Shown: positions 47,528-56,929, counted from the stretch's first letter. The stretch: DNA of 64,000 nucleotides from Moraxella macacae 0408225 (GCF_000320365.1 NZ_ANIN01000001.1:310001-374000), one strand, 5' to 3'. Translations and numbers: made by a program. The notes: generated by a model from the sequence alone, not told the origin.

Positions 47528-47938
47528 CTAGTTAGGACGTGCCTGTTTCTCAATATAACGCCTAATGGTGTCAATGGTTGCACCGCCAGTAGTGAGCAAA
47601 CAGTATGCTCTAGTCCAAAGTACAGGCTTCCAATAAAACTCTGCCAAATGTTCAGCAAATTCTTTTCTTATCAAACGACTGGTTACTGTTTTTAGATTGT
47701 TGATAAATTTGCTTGGCATAATATTTGGGTGCATATCAAGCAACAAATGCACATGGTCGGCTTCACCATTGAATTCCAACAGCTCAACATCCCATTTTTG
47801 ACAAAGATTGGTTGTGATTACCTTTAGCCTATCAAGCATCGTCCCAGTAAAGCACTTTCTGCGGTATTTAGTAACCAACACTAAATGATAGGTTAGCTTA
47901 TAAACACAATGATAGTGTGATTTTAGTTTGTTATTCAT
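47528..47938 (-). CDS. tnpA: IS200/IS605 transposase TnpA (Y1 HUH)
   Basis: A 136-aa Y1 transposase. The HUH motif is in GEADHVHLLLDMHP (about residues 60-73). The catalytic Tyr lies in the C-terminal helix TIDTIRRYIEKQ (about residue 129). The N-terminal YKLTYHLVLVTKYRRKCF is the family start. It catalyses single-strand peel-and-paste transposition. Length and motifs are complete, so it is likely functional. It diverges from tnpB with a 58-bp gap. Confidence 0.95.
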   Translation of the reverse strand: MNNKLKSHYHCVYKLTYHLVLVTKYRRKCFTGTMLDRLKVITTNLCQKWDVELLEFNGEADHVHLLLDMHPNIMPSKFINNLKTVTSRLIRKEFAEHLAEFYWKPVLWTRAYCLLTTGGATIDTIRRYIEKQARPN

Positions 47939-47996
47939 ATTGACACCAAATAAAAAAGCTGCTAAAGTATAACCATCTTTTCACCAACAATCAACC

Positions 47997-49124
47997 ATGC
48001 TCAAAGCCTACAAATACCGCATTTATCCCAACCGCGAACAAGCCAAAAGCCTTGAAAATCATCTTGGATGCGCACGTTTTGTGTTTAACTGGGCTTTGGG
48101 GTTGCAAACGCGTTATTATAAAATGTTTGGCAAATCATTAACACGCAATCAAATTCAAACGCAACTCGTTAAAAAGAAAAAGAAAGCCAGTTTTTTATGG
48201 CTTAATAATGTAAACAGTCAATCATTATTAAATGCAATATTAAACTTATGCAAAGCGCTGGTTAATTTTTTTAAAGGGTTGGCTAAATATCCACGCTTTA
48301 AATCAAAAAGATTTTCCAAACAAAGCTATCAATGTCCGCAACATTGCACCGTAAACTTTGAACAAAGCATTATTAACTTGCCTAAAATCAAAGGCATTAA
48401 AATTAAATTAAGCCGCGAATTTATTGGCAAAATAAAAACCGTAACCATTAGTAAAACCGCAACTGGAAAGTATTACGCCAGCATATTAGTAGAAAGCGAT
48501 GAAATTACGCCAACCCCTACAATCATTGAACCAGAACGCACACTCGGCATTGATTTAGGTATTCATCATTTATTAAATTTATCCGACGGCACTAAATTTG
48601 ACAATCCTAAACATTTAACCAAATCAAGCAAAAAACTTGCCAACAATCAAAAAATATTTGCCCGCAAACATAAAACCAGCAACAATTATCAAAAACAAAA
48701 ACTAACTGTTGCACGCATTCATGAAAAAGTAAAAAACCAACGTTTAGACTTTCACCATCAAATCACGCATAAACTTATCTGCGAAAATCAAGCGACAAGT
48801 TACGCGATAGAATATTTGTCAGTAAAAAACATGGTAAAAAATCGTAAACTTGCCAAAGCCATTAATGATGTGGCGTGGGGTCAATTTGTTAATATTTTGA
48901 CTTATAAAGCCAATTGGTATGGTAAAAATATCATTAAGGTAAATCGGTTTTTTGCGAGTAGTAAACTTTGTTCGCATTGCAATCATAAATTGGATAATTT
49001 GGAATTAAAAATCAGAAATTGGATTTGCCCAAATTGCCAAGTTTGCCACGATAGAGATATTAATGCGAGCAACAATATACGCCAACAGGCGTTAGCTGAT
49101 GCGGCAGGGCTTGCCGCTGTGTAA
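47997..49124 (+). CDS. tnpB: TnpB RNA-guided nuclease of the IS605 element
   Basis: A 375-aa TnpB. It starts with the helix-turn-helix MLKAYKYRIYPNREQ and FVFNWALGLQTRYY. The three RuvC acidic residues are visible: Asp in TLGIDLGIHHLL (about residue 185), Glu in YAIEYLSVKNM (about 273) and Asp in CHDRDINASNNI (about 354). The zinc ribbon CSHC...CPNC lies just before the last one. Experimentally studied members cut DNA next to the TAM, guided by an RNA from the element's right end, and help keep the element. All catalytic positions are intact, so activity is plausible. Confidence 0.95.
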   Translation: MLKAYKYRIYPNREQAKSLENHLGCARFVFNWALGLQTRYYKMFGKSLTRNQIQTQLVKKKKKASFLWLNNVNSQSLLNAILNLCKALVNFFKGLAKYPRFKSKRFSKQSYQCPQHCTVNFEQSIINLPKIKGIKIKLSREFIGKIKTVTISKTATGKYYASILVESDEITPTPTIIEPERTLGIDLGIHHLLNLSDGTKFDNPKHLTKSSKKLANNQKIFARKHKTSNNYQKQKLTVARIHEKVKNQRLDFHHQITHKLICENQATSYAIEYLSVKNMVKNRKLAKAINDVAWGQFVNILTYKANWYGKNIIKVNRFFASSKLCSHCNHKLDNLELKIRNWICPNCQVCHDRDINASNNIRQQALADAAGLAAV

Positions 49125-49277
49125 AGAGTTCCCCTGTGCTAATACTGTTCAGCGACAGTGGCACGGCGAGAGGTGGCGGTTTGGTGTGAAAACTAAATTG
49201 CTATGGGTCGCAAGAATTTCCTAAGCTATAACCGTTGGGTTTGGCGGTGGGAGTGGGTCAAGAAAAAACCAACAAAA
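49080..49277 (+). ncRNA. putative omega/reRNA of TnpB (3' part of tnpB through right end plus guide)
   Basis: The right-end region beyond the tnpB stop folds into a hairpin with inner stem ACTGT/ACAGT and outer stem GTGC/GCAC (49136-49164). It ends at GTCAA (49261), and the guide would be the flanking GAAAAAACCAACAAAA. The left target motif TTTAAC joined to this flank would reproduce the empty donor site. The 5' limit is a guess based on studied systems. Confidence 0.55.
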
Positions 49278-49358
49278 AATATAGGTTTTAGCCCAAAATT
49301 TTGTTACACTACAACTTTATCTTTATCACCAAACTTACAAACCAAATTACAAACCAAA

Positions 49359-50036
49359 ATGACTATCAATCCAACTGCAACCTTACTGATTTTTGACCTT
49401 GATGGTACGCTGATTGACAGTGTGCCTGACCTTGCATTGGCGGTAAATGCCTGCTTGACCGATTTAGGTTTACCGCATTTTGATGAAAGTCATATCCGCC
49501 ACTGGGTGGGAAATGGTGCGCCGATTTTAATGGAGCGTGTGTTACGAGCCAGTGGCGAGGATCTGTCAAAACTGCAGTTGGCGTTAGAATTATTTTTTAA
49601 ACATTACACCACTTTTACCTGTGAAAAAACCGTCGCATATGACGGCGTGGACGCAGGTTTACATCAGCTAAAACAACAAGGTTTTACCCTTGCAATTGTA
49701 ACCAATAAACCCTATCAATTTGTGCCAATTATCGTGGAAAAACTAAGCTGGCAAGGACTGTTTGACATCATGTTAGGCGGTGATAGCTTGCCTGTCAAAA
49801 AACCAAACCCTGCACCACTTTATCATGTCTGCCACCAACTGAATTTTAACTTAGCCGATGCGTTTATGATTGGCGATTCTAAAAATGATATTTTGGCCGG
49901 ACAAAATGCAGGCATTGCCACGCTTGGACTTTCTTATGGTTATAATTATGGACAAGACATTCGTGATTTTAACCCAACGCATACGTTTGATGATTTTAGT
50001 GATTTGGTGAATTTTTTGTTACCAAAAACCAATTAA
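49359..50036 (+). CDS. gph: phosphoglycolate phosphatase Gph (HAD superfamily)
   Basis: The ATG at 49359 gives 225 aa. The in-frame extension to 49203 reads into the IS605 right end and has no homology. HAD motifs: FDLDGTLIDSVPDLALAVNA (motif I), IVTNKPYQF (motif II), KPNPAPLYHVC (Lys of motif III) and MIGDSKNDILAGQNAG (motif IV). It dephosphorylates 2-phosphoglycolate produced during DNA repair. The IS605 insertion ends 97 bp upstream and may have separated it from its original promoter. Confidence 0.93.
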   Translation: MTINPTATLLIFDLDGTLIDSVPDLALAVNACLTDLGLPHFDESHIRHWVGNGAPILMERVLRASGEDLSKLQLALELFFKHYTTFTCEKTVAYDGVDAGLHQLKQQGFTLAIVTNKPYQFVPIIVEKLSWQGLFDIMLGGDSLPVKKPNPAPLYHVCHQLNFNLADAFMIGDSKNDILAGQNAGIATLGLSYGYNYGQDIRDFNPTHTFDDFSDLVNFLLPKTN

Positions 50037-50095
50037 TCACCCAACAATCAACCGTCAAAAACGCACCGATACCCATTTATTTTTACCCAGCTGTT

Positions 50096-50112
50096 ATGTT
50101 ATAATGTAACCT
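50096..50112. promoter_or_regulatory. candidate Zur box upstream of znuD
   Basis: ATGTTATAATGTAACCT agrees with the Zur core ATGTTATAATATAACAT at 15 of 17 positions. It lies 97 bp before the start codon of the ZnuD-like receptor, a target of Zur in several gammaproteobacteria and Neisseria. Confidence 0.7.
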
Positions 50113-50208
50113 TTACAAATTCAGTACAAAAACCACGCAAACAGTTAATTTTTTGTTACACTGCTTTTAATAAATTTGGCTTTGCATTTAAAAGTAAAAG
50201 GTTCGCCC

Positions 50209-52812
50209 ATGTTAAAACACCCTCTTGCCCTTGCTGTTACCACCTTGCTATTACAAAACGTTTGGCATAATGTTGCTTATGCTGACGTTGCCCTTGCTTC
50301 TGCTCAAACTGACACCGCCCAAGAGCAAAGCACTCAAACTGACAAGCAAAACCGTAAGCCAAGCGTTGTGCTAGACGCACTCAAACTCACCACTCAAGAA
50401 CAAACCACCAATTTGTTAGGCGATCGACACAACATCTCAAACAATGTCATACAGTCCGATAGCCTAAAACAGCGTGCCACTACATTGGGCGATGCGTTAG
50501 ACGGTGAGCTTGGCATTCATTCTAATCAATTTGGTGGCGGGGCTTCTGCTCCCATTATCCGCGGGCAAGAGGGCAAACGGGTTACCATTTTGCAAAACAA
50601 CGCCGATGTCATTGACATGTCGCACTTATCACCCGATCATGCGGTGATGGTGGATACAGTGCTCGCACGCCAAGCCGAGGTTATCCGTGGCGTGAGCAAT
50701 TTATTGTACAAATCAGGTAACAGTGCCGGCGTGGTTAATATCATTGACAAAAAAATCCCCGATGCCTTGCCAACCAATCCATTTGAAAGCGAAGTTGGCA
50801 TTCGCTACAACACAGGCAACGATGAAAAACTCACAACCGCCGCCATCACCACCCAATTGGGTGAAAATTTTGTATTGCACGCTGAAGGACTATACAAAAA
50901 AGCCAACAATTACCAAACCCCTGCTTATACTTTGCACAAATTTAAAGATTTGGATCAATTGGACGATTTTGTCAAAGCCCCTAAGCATTTGGCAGATTTA
51001 GAAAAAGAGTACGATGCCTTTAAACGTGGCGAAAAACTGCACTGGAAAGATGAAAAATATTATCTCACCTCTGAAAAAGATTACCTTGATTTAAAAAAAG
51101 AATACACAGGCCATATTACCGATGTCAAAAGCGAAAAATTGGATTATCTGCCAGAAAGCTGGGCAAACTCTAAAGCCGGTAGCCTTGGGCTGTCTTGGGT
51201 CAATGACAACGGCTATATTGGCGTGGCAGTGAGTGAACGCAAAGACAAATACGGCTTGCCTGCTCACAATCATTTGTACGAAGGTTGTGGGGTGATTTCT
51301 ATTTTTGACAGTTTGTACAACCGCCCTTATTTGGCTCGTTATCCACAGCTTATCAACACCGACGACATCAATTACATCAACCCCCGCCCTGACTGTGCCG
51401 ACCACGCCACCGACAATTTAAACCACTCGCACGGCGTACAAAGCAAGCACGGCGATCACGCAAGCCCTTACGTTGATTTGACCACCCGCCGTTATGATGT
51501 GCGTGGTGAGTGGCATAATCCTGCTCCTTTTATTGACAAAATTCGCAGCAACCTTGGCTATGTCAATTATCAACACGACGAAAAAGAGGGCAATATTGTT
51601 ACCACCTCTTTTAAAAACAAAGGCAAAATTGCCCGTTTGGAGTTCACCCACACGCCAAGCGACAATGTCAAAGCCTTATGGGGCATACAACACACCGAAC
51701 AAGACAATCAAGGCTTATCCCCGCAAACCGAATGGCGAAAATTGCCCCTATTAACCCAAAACACCCTAAAAAATTCCGCTATTTTTGGTATGGGGCAATA
51801 CGCAATGAACAATGTAGAATTGGAATTTGGCACCCGCCTTGAAAAACAAACAGTGGCAATGGATTATGACACCGATTATATCGTCAATATCATGAAACAG
51901 CGTTCCCAGTTTTTAAAAGGCAAACAGCTTAATCAAGCCATCAACGACGCTTTAGAAGCAACCAAACCGCACCAAAAAACCGCCAGTTCTTATGCGTTAG
52001 GGGTGAATTGGCATTTTTTGCCAAAATACACCTTGTCATTTAATGTTTCGCACCAAGAACGCTTGCCAAATAGCCAAGAGTTATACGCCCACGGCATGCA
52101 TTTAGCCACCAATTCTTTTGAAATTGGCAACCGGCATCTTACCAAAGAACGCTCCAATAATTATGAACTTGGCTTAAAATTTAATGATAAAAAATTAAAC
52201 TATAAAGTGGCGGGATATTTATACGATTTTGACAATTACATTTATTTATCCACCATCAACGAACATTTAGGCACAGAAAAAGTCAATCATTTTAGACACT
52301 TACGCATCAATCATTATGATCAAAGCCCAGCTAAGTTTTATGGCGTAGAAGGACAAATCGACTATCAATTTAACCCTAAATACCGCGGCTTAATTTTTGC
52401 AGATTATGTCAAGGGCAAATTGCACAACCTGCCACCCATTGTCAGTGATATTAACATTTTTACCAAGCAAAAAACCTACAGCAAACAAGCGGATCGCTAT
52501 ACGCCACGCTTACCGCCTATGCGTTTTGGAGCAAAAGCGATGGCAGATTTTAATGACAAATGGTCGGCAAGTGTTGAATATGTACGCACATTTGACCAAC
52601 ACAAAGTCTCAAAATTTGAAGCACCCACGCCAGGGCATAACATGTTAAATTTGGGGTTAAATTATCAAAATCACACCAACAATCTGAACTATTTGATTTT
52701 TTTAAACGCCAACAATTTGTTAAACGAAAAAGTCTATGCTCATGAAACTTATTTGCCCTACATTCCACAAATTGGCAGAAATGTCAGTTTGGGGGTGAAT
52801 GTTAGTTTTTGA
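50209..52812 (+). CDS. znuD: TonB-dependent zinc receptor, ZnuD-like
   Basis: Start at ATG 50209 (AAAGG upstream) gives 867 aa; an earlier TTG start is less likely. A signal peptide (ALAVTTLLLQNVWHNVAYA) precedes the plug (LGDALDGELGIHSNQFGGGASAPIIRGQEG split over 85-125, then VEVIRG-like AEVIRGVSNLLYKSGNSAG). The barrel follows and ends in Phe (LGVNVSF). A ZnuD hallmark is the segment DKYGLPAHNHLYEGC, and there is a His-rich extracellular loop (NHSHGVQSKHGDH, near residues 405-418). ZnuD imports zinc (or heme) using TonB energy. The Zur-like palindrome upstream supports the zinc role. It is longer than Neisseria ZnuD. Confidence 0.9.
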   Translation: MLKHPLALAVTTLLLQNVWHNVAYADVALASAQTDTAQEQSTQTDKQNRKPSVVLDALKLTTQEQTTNLLGDRHNISNNVIQSDSLKQRATTLGDALDGELGIHSNQFGGGASAPIIRGQEGKRVTILQNNADVIDMSHLSPDHAVMVDTVLARQAEVIRGVSNLLYKSGNSAGVVNIIDKKIPDALPTNPFESEVGIRYNTGNDEKLTTAAITTQLGENFVLHAEGLYKKANNYQTPAYTLHKFKDLDQLDDFVKAPKHLADLEKEYDAFKRGEKLHWKDEKYYLTSEKDYLDLKKEYTGHITDVKSEKLDYLPESWANSKAGSLGLSWVNDNGYIGVAVSERKDKYGLPAHNHLYEGCGVISIFDSLYNRPYLARYPQLINTDDINYINPRPDCADHATDNLNHSHGVQSKHGDHASPYVDLTTRRYDVRGEWHNPAPFIDKIRSNLGYVNYQHDEKEGNIVTTSFKNKGKIARLEFTHTPSDNVKALWGIQHTEQDNQGLSPQTEWRKLPLLTQNTLKNSAIFGMGQYAMNNVELEFGTRLEKQTVAMDYDTDYIVNIMKQRSQFLKGKQLNQAINDALEATKPHQKTASSYALGVNWHFLPKYTLSFNVSHQERLPNSQELYAHGMHLATNSFEIGNRHLTKERSNNYELGLKFNDKKLNYKVAGYLYDFDNYIYLSTINEHLGTEKVNHFRHLRINHYDQSPAKFYGVEGQIDYQFNPKYRGLIFADYVKGKLHNLPPIVSDINIFTKQKTYSKQADRYTPRLPPMRFGAKAMADFNDKWSASVEYVRTFDQHKVSKFEAPTPGHNMLNLGLNYQNHTNNLNYLIFLNANNLLNEKVYAHETYLPYIPQIGRNVSLGVNVSF

Positions 52813-52827
52813 TAGCAAATGCAAAAA

Positions 52828-52858
52828 CACCTATGAGTATTGTCATTACCCATAGGTG
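52828..52858. terminator. znuD terminator
   Basis: CACCTATG (52828-52835) pairs with CATAGGTG (52851-52858). The loop is 15 nt and the T-run is short; it serves two convergent genes. Confidence 0.65.
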
Positions 52859-52878
52859 CTTTAATCAGGTTTGGTTAT

Positions 52879-53325
52879 TTAAGATACCAAATTTAGCGTT
52901 TGATTGGGATTGGGTTTTTCGCCATCTGCCAAATCACGAAATTCAACACGATTGCCATCTATATAAATCAGATACGGCATTGGATCAGCTTGCCCCTCTG
53001 GGTGCAACAATACATATCTGTTGTCAACACCGCCAATATCATAGCTTCCTTTGGTGATAAACTTATCCGCCTTACCGAGATATTCTTGCTCCATCACAAA
53101 TGTACCATCATGATTGATGACCAAATTGGTTTTGATCCCCGAACAATCAGCACAAGGCAACACGCCAAAATAAGTGGATTGTGGCAATACGCCGACGCCA
53201 TTTTTTATCATCACACTTGGCTGGGTGTTTGTGTTTTGTCCAGTCATGGTTGGTTGAGTGGTAGTACAAGCAGTGAGTACAGATGTTGCCAATATAACAA
53301 ACAAACAATACGCTTTTATTTTCAT
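52879..53325 (-). CDS. NlpE-N-domain copper-homeostasis-type lipoprotein
   Basis: Start at ATG 53325 (CAAGGAG upstream) gives 148 aa. A lipoprotein signal (AYCLFVILATSVLTAC, Cys about 21) precedes an NlpE N-terminal-like domain with FGVLPCADCSGIKTNLVI, the CxxC site that in NlpE senses or binds copper, then GTFVMEQEYLGKADKFITKGSYDIG. The C-terminal OB-fold of full NlpE is absent, as in many short homologues. It may monitor the cell envelope, but no Cpx genes are nearby. Confidence 0.88.
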   Translation of the reverse strand: MKIKAYCLFVILATSVLTACTTTQPTMTGQNTNTQPSVMIKNGVGVLPQSTYFGVLPCADCSGIKTNLVINHDGTFVMEQEYLGKADKFITKGSYDIGGVDNRYVLLHPEGQADPMPYLIYIDGNRVEFRDLADGEKPNPNQTLNLVS

Positions 53326-53367
53326 AAAAACTCCTTGAAAGATTGATAAAAAATATTGATAAGAATT

Positions 53368-53395
53368 ATTCATTAATAATCATTCATTAATAATC
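53368..53395. repeat. 14-bp perfect tandem duplication upstream of the NlpE-like gene
   Basis: ATTCATTAATAATC occurs at 53368-53381 and 53382-53395, followed by a truncated third copy (ATTAATAA). It lies about 45 bp before the start codon. Confidence 0.92.
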
Positions 53396-53443
53396 ATTAA
53401 TAAAACCACAAAACAAAATGTCAAGTTTGGCAATTTTGTCATT

Positions 53444-53935
53444 TTAATCAACATTTAACAAGGTTTGAATCACCATCAACTCTTCAAAATCATCTGCCAC
53501 CGCCTCAGGCAACTGAATCGATGAAGTGGGTGTCGTCAAATCTTTGTTAACATTCACAACAATTGGGGCAGTTAGCGTTTTTTTATTCTGATAATAAATA
53601 TCTAAAAAATTTTTTACCTTTTTTGGTTCGGCTTGTTGGTTAGTTTTAGGGTTAAAACCAGGCGTTATTTCAGGCTCATGGTTTGACTGGATTGTATGAT
53701 TGTCAATCATATGGTATTCAATCCAACCTTTGTGTGCAATTTTATTCAAATCCACTTTTGCCAACAACAACGATACCGCCTGTTTGCTTAGCTCACTGTC
53801 TTCTTTATCCAACAGTAATAACAACTGGCGTTCACGCGGTGTTGGTTCATTTGATTTTAGTGCCAGCCGTCCTTTATTGGTGCTGATAATTGAAAGCTCG
53901 GCCTTGTCATCATATTGTAAAACTTGAATTTTCAT
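53444..53935 (-). CDS. hypothetical protein, 163 aa
   Basis: I start at the ATG 53935 (MKIQVLQYDDKAELSIIS, GTGG upstream) rather than at the longer frame, whose first 37 residues look non-coding. No family is recognised. The N-terminal 90 residues look globular: RERQLLLLLDKEDSELSKQAV could be a helix pair and WIEYHMIDN a strand. The C-terminal half is low in order (Pro, Thr, Asn, Lys) and ends EELMVIQTLLNVD, a hydrophobic helix. There is no signal peptide. The upstream and downstream genes are unrelated. Codon use is host-like. Confidence 0.65.
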   Translation of the reverse strand: MKIQVLQYDDKAELSIISTNKGRLALKSNEPTPRERQLLLLLDKEDSELSKQAVSLLLAKVDLNKIAHKGWIEYHMIDNHTIQSNHEPEITPGFNPKTNQQAEPKKVKNFLDIYYQNKKTLTAPIVVNVNKDLTTPTSSIQLPEAVADDFEELMVIQTLLNVD

Positions 53936-54094
53936 TTTCCACTCATTGTAAAATTTAACCAAAGTTTTGTGTTGTATTGTCAATATTTGTTGACACTTTT
54001 TTACATTGATACAACAAATCTGAATATATTGATGAGTATAGCACAATTTTAGTGGTTGTTTAATAAAATAACTAAAAACTGGTATTACTAAATT

Positions 54095-55213
54095 TTAACG
54101 CAGTTTTAAAGTCATTAGCCCCAAAATCACCAAAATAATCGTTACAATCCAAAACCGTGCAACGACTTGAGTTTCAGGAATGCCACCCAATTCAAAATGA
54201 TGATGCAGTGGTGCCATGCGAAAAATACGTTTTTTACGGGTTTTAAACGAGCCAACCTGCAACATCACCGATACAGCTTCTGCAACAAAAATCCCTCCCA
54301 TAATCGCAAATGCCAATTCTTGGCGAGTCATCACCGCAATCGTACCAAGCATCGCACCCAATGCAAGCGAACCCACATCACCCATAAATACCTGAGCGGG
54401 CGCTGCGTTAAACCACAAAAACCCAAGCCCAGATCCAACAATAGATGCACACACAATCACCACTTCGGCATTATACGCAATAAACGGCACGTGCATATAT
54501 TGAGCAAAACTGGCATGCCCTGAAATATAAGCAAAAATCCCAAGTCCTACCGCAACCAACACCACAGGAAAAATTGCCAAGCCGTCCAAACCATCTGTTA
54601 AATTCACCGCATTGGACGCCCCATTAATCACAAAATAAGTAAACACAATAAACGCCAAACCAAATGGCACAGCAGAAAAAGCAATATCCCAATTTTTAAA
54701 AACCGGAAATAACAAATCTTGCATGGCTTTGGTTGTTGCAAGATCGGTTTGTTGTGTGGCGATATAATACAGCGAAATTCCGACAAACAACGCTCCAAGC
54801 GATAGCCAAAAATATTTTTTGCGAGCAATCAAGCCATCTGGATTTTTATGCTTAATTTTTAACCAGTCATCAGCCCAACCAACTGCCCCAAACAACACCA
54901 ACACCACCATTAAAATCCAAATATATGGATTGGCAAGATTCGCCCACAGCAAGGTTGTTACCAAAATACTAAATAAAATAAACACCCCACCCATGGTTGG
55001 CGTGCCTTTTTTGACAAGGTGAGTTTGTGGCCCATCATCACGAATGGCCTGTCCAAATTTCAAGGCGTGCAAACGGTTAATCACAGGCATACCACAAGCA
55101 ATACACACACCCAATGCCGTTAACACCGCCAATAATGCTCGAAGCGTCAATGACGCAACCGCTGAAAACGGTGAAAAAAACTGACTAAGCCACTCAAATA
55201 ACCACAACAACAT
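54095..55213 (-). CDS. mraY: phospho-N-acetylmuramoyl-pentapeptide-transferase MraY
   Basis: Start at ATG 55213 (AGGAG upstream) gives 372 aa; a longer frame needs TTG. Ten membrane helices are expected and visible. Conserved loops: [24 protein letters not shown] with the Asp pair, [28 protein letters not shown] and [14 protein letters not shown]. It transfers the muramyl-pentapeptide to undecaprenyl phosphate, making lipid I. murF lies upstream in the same direction (216-bp gap). murD, ftsW and murG, usual neighbours in the dcw cluster, are not downstream. Confidence 0.97.
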   Translation of the reverse strand: MLLWLFEWLSQFFSPFSAVASLTLRALLAVLTALGVCIACGMPVINRLHALKFGQAIRDDGPQTHLVKKGTPTMGGVFILFSILVTTLLWANLANPYIWILMVVLVLFGAVGWADDWLKIKHKNPDGLIARKKYFWLSLGALFVGISLYYIATQQTDLATTKAMQDLLFPVFKNWDIAFSAVPFGLAFIVFTYFVINGASNAVNLTDGLDGLAIFPVVLVAVGLGIFAYISGHASFAQYMHVPFIAYNAEVVIVCASIVGSGLGFLWFNAAPAQVFMGDVGSLALGAMLGTIAVMTRQELAFAIMGGIFVAEAVSVMLQVGSFKTRKKRIFRMAPLHHHFELGGIPETQVVARFWIVTIILVILGLMTLKLR

Positions 55214-55429
55214 GGCGACCACTCCTATTTGGCATGGTAAACTGTGAAAAGAAAATTTTGTCAATAGCCAACTGATTGATTAACCATATTCAAAAAACCT
55301 CTATTGTAAAAAATTTTCGCTAAAAAATCATCTTGTTTTTAGTCGCTTAACCAATTAAATTGTTAAAAAGTTTGTGCAAAACTTAGCAAAACACCACTTA
55401 GCAACAAACTTAAACACACTCAATTGTGA

Positions 55430-56929
55430 TTAAGTTTTAGCATCTGCCAACAAATCACCCATCAATAAGTCATTCATAATCGTTTCCATCGCCATAAAAC
55501 GTGAACCTTTTAACAGCACACTGCAAGATCGGTTTGTTAAAATCTGATTTAAATGTTTGGTTAAATCTGCTTTAGTGGCAAAATGTTTGGCAAAATCTGG
55601 GCGGTTTTGATTGGCAATGGCTGCCGTATGCACCATTAAATCGCCCACCACAAGCAATTGATCAATTGGCATATCAGCAAGTTTTTCGCCCAATTTTTCA
55701 TGTTCATCGATCGCATCATCACCCAATTCACCAATATCACCTAAAACCAAAATCTTATAGCCGTCTTGCTCCATCAAAACCCTTGCAGCTGCAAGCATAG
55801 CAGAGCTATTGGCGTTATAACTGTCATCAATCAACAAATGATTGGCAAACGTTTTAAAATTTAGTCGCCCTTTGGCAGGTTTGGCAATGTTTAGCCCTTT
55901 AACAATATCTGTTAAGCTAATTTTTAAAGCTATTGCACAAGCACTGGCTGCCAACGCATTGTTGATATTATGCTCACCTGCAAAATTCAAACAAACATTC
56001 GCACTTTCTATCTCATTTTCAGTCAGATTAATATTTATGCTAAACTCGCTGTGATCAGCAAAAACCTCCACATCATCAGCAAACACATCAGCAGCCAACA
56101 TAATCGTATCCGTTTCGGTTAGCCCAAGATTATGTAGGTTGGTTATGTCCACGCCTGCTTGTTGCAATGATGCTTGTTTTTCACCAAAAGCTATCATACG
56201 ATGTGTAAATTTGGCTGCTTTTTCTTGCAACAATTCAAAAAATACATCACCAAATGGCAAAACAGCCACGCCTTTTTTTGTCAAACCAGAAAAAATCTCC
56301 GCTTTGGTTTTGGCAATGTTTGTTTGTCCGCCAAACTCACCCAAATGCGCCGTGCCAATATTTAGCACACATGCCACATCAGGACTAACAAGAGATGCGG
56401 TATAAGCAATTTCACCAACATGATTTGCCCCAAGCTCTATCACAGCAAATTTGTGCTCATCGGTAAGCTCAAGAAGCATCATAGGCACACCCAAATCATT
56501 GTTCAAATTGCCACGCGTAATCAAAGTTGGAGCAATTTGGCTAAAAATACTGCCTAGCATTTCTTTGACGGTCGTTTTACCACTACTGCCTGTGATGCCA
56601 ATGACGGTCAAATCAGGGTGGTTATCGCGGCGGTATTTACCGAGTCGTCCAAGAGCAAGCCTGGTATCGCTGACAACCAACATCGGTAAATCATCCGCCA
56701 CTTTGTAACTGACAATCGCAAGCACCGCCCCTTTCTCAAACGCACACTGCACATAATCATGTCCATCAAATTTATCACCTTTAAGGGCTAAAAAAATATC
56801 GCCCTGCTGAATTTTGCGAGTATCGGTAACAATACGCGTGGCGGTTTTGCTAAAATTTCCAATCAAAGTTGGCTCTAAATTTTCAACCGCTTGCATTAAA
56901 TTTTGGCGATGCCATTGATAAAGTGTCAT
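55430..56929 (-). CDS. murF: UDP-N-acetylmuramoyl-tripeptide--D-alanyl-D-alanine ligase MurF
   Basis: Start at ATG 56929 (GGATAAAAAA upstream) gives 499 aa; a longer frame to 57085 adds a non-conserved leader. Mur-ligase motifs: TDTRKIQQGDIFLALKG, the ATP-binding GITGSSGKTTVKEMLGSIF, NNDLGVPMMLLEL, EHNINNALAASACAI and DDSYNANSSAMLAAA. It adds D-Ala-D-Ala to the UDP-MurNAc-tripeptide. It is the only other dcw-type gene here, followed by mraY; murE is not upstream, where a tRNA-Glu gene lies divergently. Confidence 0.96.
   Translation of the reverse strand: MTLYQWHRQNLMQAVENLEPTLIGNFSKTATRIVTDTRKIQQGDIFLALKGDKFDGHDYVQCAFEKGAVLAIVSYKVADDLPMLVVSDTRLALGRLGKYRRDNHPDLTVIGITGSSGKTTVKEMLGSIFSQIAPTLITRGNLNNDLGVPMMLLELTDEHKFAVIELGANHVGEIAYTASLVSPDVACVLNIGTAHLGEFGGQTNIAKTKAEIFSGLTKKGVAVLPFGDVFFELLQEKAAKFTHRMIAFGEKQASLQQAGVDITNLHNLGLTETDTIMLAADVFADDVEVFADHSEFSININLTENEIESANVCLNFAGEHNINNALAASACAIALKISLTDIVKGLNIAKPAKGRLNFKTFANHLLIDDSYNANSSAMLAAARVLMEQDGYKILVLGDIGELGDDAIDEHEKLGEKLADMPIDQLLVVGDLMVHTAAIANQNRPDFAKHFATKADLTKHLNQILTNRSCSVLLKGSRFMAMETIMNDLLMGDLLADAKT

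Larger units (their letters stand above)
47462..49261. mobile_element. IS200/IS605-family insertion sequence (divergent tnpA and tnpB)
   Basis: The element is about 1.8 kb. The left boundary is inferred after TTTAAC (47456-47461), the known target/TAM type of IS605. A subterminal hairpin follows at 47476-47507. The right boundary is inferred after GTCAA (49257-49261), the usual end of such elements. Divergent tnpA and tnpB match the IS605 arrangement. No target duplication is expected in this family. The insertion lies between the solute-binding protein gene and gph, in an intergenic gap, so no gene is disrupted. Both ORFs look intact. Confidence 0.85.

Noticed and set aside
49203-49358. 52-codon N-terminal extension of gph
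   Set aside because: The first part is the IS605 right end; the HAD domain begins just after the ATG at 49359.
53340-53400. Fur-like A/T palindrome upstream of the NlpE-like gene
   Set aside because: The resemblance comes from a 14-bp tandem duplication; positional match to the Fur consensus is poor.
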